In this document: positions 12,201 to 24,200 of the stretch, one piece after another
Numbering within the stretch: position 1 is the first letter of the stretch
How the letters are laid out: each line of letters opens with the position of its first letter
Source of the DNA: Prostheceraeus crozeri
Lineage: Eukaryota; Platyhelminthes; Polycladida; Euryleptidae
Assembly: GCA_907163375.1 (NCBI GenBank)
Contig: CAJQUW010011256.1
Coordinates: 1 to 64,000 of the forward strand
Length of the DNA stretch: 64,000 nucleotides
Reading direction: 5' to 3'
Translations under genes and position numbers: made by a program
Notes under the pieces: model-generated
Told to the model about the DNA's origin: nothing
Seen by the model: the letters and a program-made list of their open reading frames with translations, nothing else
The model's database searches: none

Positions 12201-15200
12201 ACAAAGCCGAATACTTTATGTACTGACTATATATATTTTATATGCTGACTATAATTGTTCTCATACGATGATGAAAGTCATCCCAGTAGCCATTTATAAT
12301 AGAATATAATGCTTACTAATTTAAATTATTAGTTAAAGTAGTCCTAATGAGGACTGATGGCGTCCTCCAATCTGCAAGTGTACAAAGGCAATGCTACTGT
12401 AACCATTGGATTAATCAGTTCTTAAAAGAACTCAATGTAACTTTCTCGTGGCAACGAATTAAAATTGATCAGCTTTGGCCCAATATCTAGTAAAAATGGA
12501 AATCTTAAGACTTGTAATACTACTCATTCTTGCTTTTAATATACTAATACCATAGATTCCAAACACTGCCGTATACACGTTCAAAACAGACGTCTACTAT
12601 ACTGTACCGACTACAGATGCTGATAGTGGAAATAGAATAAGACAATGGTCACCATAGGTTAAGGAAATTAAAAATGGATATTATAAAACAACAGGAAACC
12701 GGTGAATAAAAATGGGAAAAGTGGAGGTAAAATATGGAAATACAACGATGCTACTACACCGATTACAAGTGAATTATATCTGACACTACACAAAGTGGAT
12801 AATGGTAAGAGTGGATAAGTGGAAAGTGGATAATGGAGGCAAACAATAGAACTACAATGACATTCTACTACACCGAAAGCAATGAAACTATACACACTAT
12901 ACCTAAGACTACACATGGAAAATACTATTTCTTCACTTGAATTTGTTAACGCTAGTTTCTTCATCCGTCTATAGTACTTCATGTAATTCCACATTTCTTC
13001 ATTTGAATTACAATGCATCGACCACTACTTCAGCTACCGATTAAGGGATATAAAACATAATACTGCAGTCCGTCAGTCATCGGCAGGTACTCGTCTAGTT
13101 GTGTTTCGACCCCTAACCTGAACACTCAAACCCAGACGAGCGGGGTCCCACACATAGTGGCTGACAAAATACTGAATAGGTAATGATATGTCTTGAAAGA
13201 TATGTCACAAAGATAAATCAGACATCATTCAATTGTTGCGTTTCCCACATGTAAACTGATCCTGTCATTAAATTCATCCCATCAATAAATAGAGTTTGCT
13301 TTTTGCGATCCGCACATGTAAACAAATCCTGCACATCAATCTTTGCCTTTTTCGATTCCCACAAGTAAACAGATCCTGTTCATCCTCGAATCCCATAAAT
13401 ATGTAATCGCTGTGTGATAAATATGTAATCCGCCTTTACACAAACTTCGCCTCATACATCAAGACTTAACAATGGGAGCTCTCTCATCTCCCGTAAGCCA
13501 CGCTAAGCGCTCTGTATTCACTCTTCACCGCCCCCCATAGAAAATTCGACAGTAAAGCAAAGGAGAATTAGTTACCTTTTTGACTTTCTCAATTTATAAA
13601 TAATACCGGAACTGGTTCCCCGATTCTGGTAACATCACCGAATGGTTTTGTGCAAGATTTAAAATTCAAAATCAAGTTCAAGGCACTAAAAGAAGACGTT
13701 TTCTTGTGTGAGCGCTTAATGAAAAGCTGTCAATAGCCCCACTCGGCCATCAAAGATGCATCTATCCAGAATGCAACAGGCTTATCGGCTATTCCTATGA
13801 CGACATTCCTATGTGAGGAACAACTCAGCGAGAAAAAGTTTCTTAAAGTCGTTTTCCTGCTTTTAACGTGTGTTTTACGAGGAATATTCGCTTTTCCACT
13901 GTCGAAACTAAGACATCAAATGCCTTGATGAGAAGGAAATGGCTCAATTTCGAGTGTCATTTGTAAATTATGTGATCAATCCACAATCAATATAATCGAA
14001 TAATCAATATCTTTCTGACGGAGAGCTGCACATATAGATATTGCCATAGATGTTTATTTGTTTGTGTGTAGCAGTGACAATTCAGAAACCAGCAGCTGCA
14101 GCTTCTTTTTGAACGATATGAAATGACTCAATCTTGCCTCTAATAGCATTGTTGGGCTCAATAGAAGAGCTATAAATAATGTCATCACATAGAATGCACT
14201 TCAGACCTTAGCTTTAAACATATAGTCCGGCAGCCAGAACGAGTTTCTGTAGGGAATGAGGCCGAAAGTGAGACTTTCACAGAATGATGTACACCCTGTG
14301 CCTACTGCGAATCTACGCGTCTGCCGAGTTCTAGTGAGTTCCTCTTCTTGTCAGACAGGATCAAAGAAAAACACATGTAAATCGAATGCGACGCAGATTG
14401 CAGTTTTTGGCTTAAATGAATTTTCCTATGTTTTCTCTGATTAAACAAAAAGTACTGAGTCCTCAGGTCATTTCTTTTCATGTTCATGCACCTCTGTGTG
14501 TAAAGCTAAACACATTTATATTTGGCGAGCCTCTTAATGTCGGCAAACACAAACATTTTGAGCAACTTTATCCACATTCAGCCACATTCTCGCATACACT
14601 GCTGATTAATTGCATGATAAAAGCACATGTACATCATAGGAAAAGACATTCCATGTCAAAAATTCTCAGTACTTTTCGTTTAATCAGAGAAAATATAAAA
14701 AAATTCATTTTAACCAAAAACTGCAATCTGCGTCCCATTGGATTTACATGTGTTTTTCTTTGATGCTGTCTGACAAGAAGAGGAACTCACTAGAACTCGG
14801 CAGACTCACCGATTCGTAGTAGACATAGGGTGTACATCATTCTGCAGACCTGCCAAGTGTCCCAATTTCGTCGGGACTGTCCCGATTTTATTGCCATTTT
14901 CAGCAGTCCCGATTTTGTGACAAATGTCCCGATATTATAATTTTTTATGTTGTAGGATTTTTACCAGTCAGTTTTTAAATAAGTGTAGCAAAATAATTCA
15001 AAACTTGCGCTCCATTCAGATATTCCATATTCAGATGTGTGCTATGATGTATGTGTGTTGTCGTGCTCATAAGATAGGCCTATGCCACTCGCTTTTCACA
15101 GCCATATATAATGTCATATATATTTTATGATTCCATTGTCTCAAATAGTACGTCGTACTTTAATGTATTTGTTTTCAATAACATATTCAAAATAATGTAG

Positions 15201-18200
15201 ATTTTTTGAATGTATATGGGTTAGTTTGCATACCTGATGATAGTGACCATGTCCCGATTTTGCAAATGTGAGTGTTGGCAGGTCTGATTCTGTGAAAGTC
15301 TCATTTTCGGTCTCGTTCCCTGCAGAAACTCTTTCTGGCTGCCGGACTATTATGCCGGGATGTAAACATGCTTTTATAACTTTTCCGGATAAAATCAGGG
15401 TCCGGGCGGATTTAGAAAAAGAAATCATAGCATTCGTAGGTATATGATAATTTTGTTGAACGTTCATCAAGGATTTGGAAGTGAAAATTTGATATGGAGT
15501 GCATTCATAATGACACCACTTCCTCCCTACTCATGAGATTTAGCACTATCGGACTGCCTCTTGCTTTTTCCGCTTTTTCACAATGAAGACTATGTCAGCA
15601 TTGAAGTCAGCAACTTCTTTGAAACAGGACTGATGGACTTCTTTCGTAGATGAGTGCAAATGTTGCCAGACAGATAGAGAACTATTTTCGACATCTCACG
15701 GACTCCTTTACTTCAAGTGTAGGCTATTTGTTTTGAGAATTTATGAAAACGCCTTGATTGCCCTTGTTTTTATGATAGGGAAGAACCATTTAGCTGTGTT
15801 GTTTGCTCTGCATAATTTGTGATAAATCTCATCTAATATCCTTGTGAGAGGTGTTTTTCAAGTGGATTACACTATTGGATACATAGCAAATTTGATAAAA
15901 TTTGAACAAATAAGAAGGGACCTTTAAGTTTTTCCTTATTTTCTTTTCATCGCCTATTCATTTACTGAAAACAAAACTCCTTCATAGCATCTCATATTCG
16001 ATACTTGATGTAATTGATAAATTGATATTTGCACTGTGAGGGCATTGAATAAAGTACTCATTTGTTCCATTCTTTATTCACTCATTCTGCTCGATTAAGT
16101 AAGGAGATAATTCCATGAAAATACGAGTATATAAATTGACAGCACGCAGCGAAAGAAAACCAAATTATTCATTAACGAATGATATTAGAACACACTTCCC
16201 TTTATTTACACACCATGCTTATTCGCGTTCTTTTAGCCTCAGATGTGACATTTATTCATGATGGAAATTATATATATTAATATATTATTTAAATCTATAT
16301 TATTATCTTATTTAAATCATCATGGATTCGCTATCTAGATGAGTGCTTTATTTTATGGAGTCCTTCTTTTGGTGATATCAACACATTTCATGACCTTTTG
16401 AACAAAATCCAAAAATTAACTTCACAATGGAGGTACACCAATCAAAGATACATTTTCTCGATGTGACAGTATACAAGAAAAATAATTGCTTAGAAACGGA
16501 TTTATACGTCAAAGATACTGATAGCTTTAACTACGTCACATATCATTCAGCTCACCCGAAACATACTATGAAAAACATTTCATAAAATTTGGCGAGAAGG
16601 ATTAGTTGTATTGTATCGGAGGATGATAGAAGAACGAGACATTATAACAATTTGAAAACACATTTAAAGCGTTTAAAGCACCGAGAAACTTTGATAAACG
16701 ATGCCATTACAAAGGCACGGAACATAAACCGGGAGATAAATAACCAAACAAATGTTGAAAACGAAACAAAGCAACTAATACCATTTGTAACAACACATAA
16801 CCCCAATAACCTGAACATACATAGAAAATGTGATTAATCCATTGATTGGTACATTACATTTGCTAAGCTCTTTTACAGATAAGACAATCATTAAGTCCTG
16901 TCGACAAAGTAGATCGTTGCTGAATTTTCTCCGAAAGTCGTTGAATAATGCCCCTCCGTGTAATTTTAAGTGCGGTGATCTGAAATGCAAGTGCTGCGAA
17001 TATATAATGATCGGCACTGAAATAAGAATAAAGATTGGTGACAACTACACTACTTTCAAAATACGCGCACACTTTACCTGCTATTCCAGTGATCTTATTT
17101 ATGTGCTAATGTGCGGGAGGTGTGAAAAGATCTATGTAGGCCAAACAGGAGATACATGACATGTATATTGACAAATCGCATGACAGTCTATCGCCAACAG
17201 ATCAATGATCCACGAATATCTATGCTCAATGTGAGTAGACATCTTAGAAATTGTTCAAAGGATATCAAAGTTAGAGTGGCGCCAATTTACCAACTGCCCA
17301 AATCGGCTCCTAAAATCGATAGAATATGCAAGGAGAGACATTTCATAACAAAATTCAAACCTGACCTCAATTGTAGTTGATATCTACATATTTCTATTCA
17401 TGTAATTATTTCATCATTGATTTTGTTAGTGCGTCTGAAGAAGTGGTAGCTGAATAATAAAGCCACTGAACAGGTAACGCCAAAAGACGTTTTTTCAGTT
17501 TTCAATCTTTATTTTACTTATATTTTGATCTACTCCATCCCTTTACTTTACTGTTATATATATATTCAAAGAAAGAGTACAGTGAACTCAATTTAACGCC
17601 CGACGCTCCTAGAACTAAAATGATTCTCGAGATTCCGACAAAAATCTACTAGCGATCATGTGGTTATTATCTGTTCATTAATTTTGAATTTTTTGTCCTT
17701 TTCAGACATAGGCGTATGTCTATATAGAACAGATTGCGACTGTGATGACAAGCACCAATATCAGAAAGTTATTTGTTCTCTAGTTTTTGTATTGCATTTT
17801 TGAGATGCAAAATCAGATTTGCATCGCAACTTAAATATCTTGTATCGCAAGTTTTGGAAGTTCTTGAAAAATCCCAAAACTTCTCTACGGGAATCTGTAC
17901 AGTTATCCTTGATGATCTTGTTCACCTTGAAAGGCCTTGTGCCAGTGAAGGGGCGGCCTAATTTTCCTCTTCCATCTCGAGCGGTTCATTGCATGTACAG
18001 TCACCCTTGTAGTCAAAAATTGTGCAATAAATGAATTTGCGCTTAGTTTGCTTCTTAGAAGTCTAGAAATTTGGACATGAATTTTGGGCGCACGTTATGG
18101 AGGCCATTTTCTTGGGATTCACCTCAAGATGGAAGTCTGCCACGTGCCAATTCAGCTGTAGCTGAAAATCAAGCTTGAATCAACAGCAACTTGATCCCGT

Positions 18201-21200
18201 TCTTCATCACTGTACCGTTAACATGAGATGCGAGTACTTGTGCAGTATTGAGTTATGATCGTTATAAGTTCTATGTGATTGTACTGTCTCTACTGTGTTG
18301 ACATCAGTATATGATTGCGAGATTGGAATTGTTTCGCACTTTCGAAGCTGCATCGATAACTGCGACACGATGCCGGTTAAAGTATTCCATGAACCTTTTT
18401 TGTAAAAAATGTGTTTATCACATTTTCGGTAATGTCTTCATGAATAAGGCATTGCTGAAAAGTTGAGCAGCGCATTTTTGATTGATAATAGGATATCGCT
18501 GCTTGTCAAATTTTTTCTGAATGTAATTAGAACTTTTCATGATATTGACTTCTAAATGACAGTAGTAATAGGCACTTTTCCTGTCTTCTCTTTTAGATTT
18601 TAAATATTCTTCACTACATTATGTGACAGGAATCACAGTAGAAGTCTGTTAATTCGGACAACTGCTGTTTTCTTGAGGAAACAGAATTATTCATGGTAAA
18701 ATTTACCTGGTAGTGCAGCTAGTACGGATAGTTGAATAAATATTTTATTGAAGTTATATGACGGGAATCAATTGCAAGTTTTGTGCTCCATTGAGAAGGC
18801 AATTAGCTTTATATTTGTCAAATTTGAAATCTGGAATCTATAGACATCTGTGAATATGATTTACATGTGTTTATAATAAATATGTTTGACAATATTTTTC
18901 AGTGAAATTTATGACGTAGATAACTTCACGTTTCCAATCAAGGCACGTAAAAAATGAATCAAATGAAATCCTAAAAAGATTGTCATTTCTTGCAAAATTT
19001 TCGATTTCCTTTTTTGAAGAATCTATTGCTTCAATACCACGAACATGTTTAATTATCCTGGGTTAGGCCTCTCTCCTCATTTTGACACAAACTATTGTAA
19101 GAGAAGGATATCACCTCCGCTTGGACTGTCGCATTGAAATTCCACCAGCTGCTGAAGTTGTGTATCAGCTAACAATCTGACTACAAATTTGAAATTTCTT
19201 TCGTACTATTGACTTCAGTTGGACAGTGGTAATACGGATTCCCGGATTTTTCTTAGATTAACATTACGCTATTTCACTTCGATATTGTCCCGCCAAGCGC
19301 GCAAATATTTTGACTCACCGGAAATACTCGGCGTAAATTAGTCATTTTATTAGGCGTAAATCCATTGTAAACAATCAACAGCAATTCTAATTGTAATTTC
19401 TGTAGATGAATGGAAGACTAGGATTTTGACTTTGACATGGCTCCAACTGGGTCCAGAAATGTCACCAAATCCACTGCATTCTCTTATTTCATAATTCACT
19501 CCTGCTATATGGAACAGTAAATGCTGCACCCAAAAGCATCCGAATCATTAGGTGAGCGCCATCTGTCACGGTCATCCCATTGAGCTCAACATCTCAAGAT
19601 GGTAGGTCCGCAGCAACTCGTTGCGCCCAGGTCCTTAGCGCAAAACTTCTTCCGCCTTCGCACTCAACTTCTTGATGGTGACCTTTGCGCTTTTAACACC
19701 GACTTTGGCAATGAAAATTTCCTCACCGATTGAGCTAGGTAACGACGGCATCTCATTTCAAAGGGCATGAGCTCACATTTCTGAACTTGCTTCTGAATCC
19801 CTTTTGCAAGTCCTTTATATTTTGCAGCTTTCCTCTCATGGGCATCTTCACCGTTCTCTTCCCACGCATAATAATTCTCTTCCCTGTCTCGTCGGTCAGT
19901 ACTTGATCAGGACGTTGGTCAGACAGGGATAATTCGTCTGGCAGCTGTCTATCCACTCGAGCTTCAGTACATTTATTATAATGCTCCCGTTATCCTTCTA
20001 TGAACAAAAGTGTGTGGCGTGCGCTAAGTTCGAAGTGAAAACTTGACATTTTTTCTGTAGGCTTGGCGTAACGAAAAGTTATGAAAATAAGTCTAAGTGA
20101 ACTTTTTATACTCCATAATTTCATTCTGATTACTTTTCAGAATTAGCACCCAGTTGCTGGATTAATAGATGCGATCCATTAATATACCATATTCTGGATG
20201 CTTGTTGTTTATTCATATAGTCGACCTCACTATGAATGGTGACCATCCAAATGCGCCGCCTCACACTCAATTCCTTCATGTTGCTGAAGTTCCATTCAGT
20301 CTAAGTTACATAATTAATGAACAGCTGTACGATGAATTATCAATTTATTTATCTGTCTTTAAATTCTCCTTCCCTTTGTTCAACATGGTGTGCCCTAAAT
20401 TCTTTTTAGCTTGTGTTAGCAGCATTTTTAATGCCCACGTAAACGAAAAGTGCAAGCCAATTTGCTTTAGTGCAACCAGATGCTTTCATATAGTTTAGTT
20501 CTGTAATTTTGTCTATTTAATGCACATGCGCACATTTATTTTAAGAGTATTGCGTCTTTCACATCATTTTCCGTCGGTTTTATGTCCTGTACCAGACGTC
20601 AAGGTCTCCTTCACATGTCGTTTGGGACGCATTCAATTCTGCATTAAGCACTTACCTTCTATTTCAGTGTCCACCATTTGACCATTGATTTGTGTTCACA
20701 TTGACGGTCTATTTTGGTTATTGACATGTGTATTACTAAATTCGGCGCGCATCGAGAACGCCCTGCAGGCGAAGGCTCAGCCGCTTCACATCATTATATT
20801 AATTTAACACACGTGTGTACGATGAAATATATATCGTTCTTTCATTTTTTTTAATGATAACCGAAAGCAAGAAAACTTTACCTGCTTCAGAGAAAAGTTT
20901 GATTGAAATTCGCACTCAATCATTGTTAATCACGCAAAAGCACTTCTTTTGAGAGCATCAAATCAAATGTCTTCATGATATTAATGTATTGCAAAACCAA
21001 CTGGTCAATCAAAAATTTGAAATTTGACCCATGTTTGATGATATTTTGTTGTCAACACATCACTGATAAGTTGTCTTCAATGATCCGTTTATTTGGGGAC
21101 TGAATCGAACGCATTTGGTAGACCAAATGAATTATGATTAAATATGATTATTAGTAAATAATCTATAATTCCCTGGTTAGGCAGGACCGTTTGGGAATTG

Positions 21201-24200
21201 CTGTCAATCATTGACATGTATGCTGAGTGTGATAGAATGGAAGTAGCAGCTAATGTAACGAGCCAGTACACCGTCACATTTGTCAGAGTGGAAACAACCA
21301 GAGTTCTCTAAGGCAACACTTAAGATATCCACTACGTTAGTTTGTCGCAAAGAATGTCTTAACAATGGTTTGAAATCCAAAAAAATACTTGCATCATCCT
21401 GACTGCGGTATGATGAAAGCTAGGGTGTGCCTCTAGCAACATAGCTGTTGATACTGTGGATATTGACAAATCACATCGCTTAGCCAATTTCTCTTTAAAA
21501 ACGAATCAATACATTATTGTTTGAAATTGACATTGACACACGCATGCATATACCGTGAAATTGATCGCGACAGGTTCATTTTGCGCAAATATGATATCAC
21601 ATTCTGTCTTTCTGAAAATAATTATGTGAATACATCCATCTCATCCGCTTCCCATTCAGCCGGATCTTTCATCTCGTTAAAATCAAAATATGACAAAGCT
21701 AAATACTCGTAGCATTCGAGTTTCCTATCCCAATCAGCTGCATGGGTTATTCTCAATAGTTGGTCGGTTCCTTCATAAAGCAGCATAACATTTGTTTCAT
21801 TGCCTGTCAAGGATCAGTTGAATAATTGCTGATTTGACAAGTCAAAAGTCAGTACTTCAGACTGACAGCGTCAAAATCGATATGTGCACAAACTCGCCTT
21901 CACACCTTCACGGTTGCTGCTTTTGATGGATTTCCCCTTCTAGCGGTAGTATTTCATTCGTTTGATCTCGCTTTGTTTCTCGTTGTCTACCCTAGAATTA
22001 TTCTTTTGCTAAAATGCTGAATTTACACAATGTCTGATGTTATCATCTTCATCACAGAAAACCCAAAAGCCTTCACTATAAGCCATATTTTCCTTAGTTT
22101 CCGTTATCTTTCTCTTTCAATTTTACTGCTTTAATTTCGTTGATCGTTTAGGCATTCTTGAGTACAGTCAACTTTATAATCAAAGCTTCCTAATACCAGC
22201 GCATCTTACAACATCCATAGAAATATATTTCAATTTAATGACTGACCTATCCATGCCTTACTGAGTGTTCAATGTTTTCATAGATATATTTAAATTTGCA
22301 ACTTTGTAACGATGTCACCTATTATAACCCTCATGTTTAGATATCCGTGATGTTAGCGGGCTTTACTGGTCGAAAAAGCAATGATGCCCTGTAACTATCT
22401 ATTGTAGCGGGCATTAAATGAGATTTCCATTGCATTACATTAGACATCAAAGCCCGATAGATGGCAATGGAAATTTCTATTTCAGCGGGCATTAAATGAG
22501 ATTTGTATTGAAAATACATTAGCTATTAAAGCTCGCGAGGAATAGATATGCATTCGGGTTATAATACGAATAATTACCCATCTGTATCGGGCTTTAATGT
22601 CGATGTCCTCGGTCACTGACGTGACCTCGGATAATCGACATTAAAGCCCTCTACGGATGGGTATTATTCCTATATTATAATTCATCTTAGTATAAGGTTT
22701 CTACATTTTGCCGGACAATGTTGCTCCTAGTTGCAATATTGTCCGGGAAATGCTATGCAATTCCTATGGAAGAAAAAAATCCCAATTTATGTCCGCTACC
22801 ACAGATGTTTCAGTGATTCACTAATCACATTGAATTAAGCATTGCCGTTGTACGCTAAATTGTAACGAATTGAAATGCTAGTTTCTCCATGACCAAATAA
22901 TGGAATCAATGCTTTTTGCGTTTCCATTTGTCCGCCATTTGGATCAACCCATTGTCTATTGTTGTCAATGCTTTGCATTGAGTCAGCACGTTCAAGTGCG
23001 TGGATGACTTGAAAGAAAAGCATGAAAACATTCATTTGGGTCCTGAGATCATATGACTTCACATGCAAACTTACATTGGCAGAGATTCCAGGCAGTGTAC
23101 CATATACCTGTAGAGTCACAGGGTACCATATACGCTCAGAATGAGCGACATTTTTTCGAAAATGCTTCGTCCTCTGGTAAATTTCATGTATGATATCAGC
23201 ATCGTGCGAACATCATAGCCTACATTTTGATTGGAATCTGAAATCGTAGTAATGGTTGTTGAATTAATTACTTCAGCCGCATGTTGTAATGTCCATGAAT
23301 GATAAAAAATCCCTTTTCTCAAATCCTTCCATGAAAATGAGCATTCCAGAGGAAAATATTCACAAATCTATCCTATCATTTTCACTAGAGGTTGTGTCAG
23401 CTGCTTTCCATCAATGAAATTCACATTATAAATATTTTCCCCCTTCTTGCCCATTCACCATTTTTTGAAATGCGGTAGATGGACTTTAAGAAAGTATAAA
23501 TAAGCAAACGAGTGAAAGTATAAGAAATCCCATTAACTTTTAATTGCTATTCTGTTCACGTTAAAGAGTTACGTTGCTTTTCCTACTTGTGTTGACTAAT
23601 CATTGCTAAATGCAACTGTAGTCTGGGAAGTTTTGATCAATGTGACATGAAACCCCCATTTCTAGGAATTTGAATTTTGATGTTCTATGTCATATTGAAC
23701 ATAATGTCATCATTTTGAGCATAGTCCGAGCCATTAACTTGGATGAATTATAGTAGGAATATTGTCATAGTTTTATCGGACAAATAATGCAGATATCCTC
23801 TGACGCTAGCGCGTCCTCGGATAATCTGCATTTGTCCTCTAAACTATGACAATATTCCTATATTAGCATTAGAAAGCAATTCAGAGGGTGACAGACTTTT
23901 TTGGGATCAGTGCATTTGACAGAGAACATCAAAAATATTTCAAAGATATCAAATTCAATTTTTCACATTTGTAGAAAGAATTCTTCACTCTATAGTCAAC
24001 TGCCTTGAGAAAGGGTCAGGACCCGAAACGTTGGCAACTCTGTACTTGTACTGACAAAATTTTAAGTGAGTTTCTTCCTGAGGTTTAGGTCATCTCAGAT
24101 TCATCTTTTATTGTTTGCCGATCGAACCTGGTTCTAGTTTGCAAGGTATCCCCTGTTTAACCAGCGTACAATGCGTGCAACTCTTGTTTCACTTTGTAAC

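Larger units (their letters stand above)
22335..22755. repeat. palindrome cluster built on a CGGGC(A/T)TTAA motif
   Basis: Within 420 bp the motif GCGGGC(A/T)TTA or its complement TAAAGCCCG (or a one-base variant) occurs at least seven times in alternating orientation (about 22350, 22410, 22450, 22485, 22530, 22588, 22645). AGCGGGCATTAAATGAGATT is directly repeated at about 22410 and 22484. The cluster contains the long palindrome 22557-22683 and a shorter one at 22706-22753. Confidence 0.7.

Noticed and set aside
13090-13170. LTR end with primer-binding site (GTGGCTGACAAA)
   Set aside because: The resemblance to an LTR/PBS junction is weak, and no matching second LTR, gag or pol is visible.
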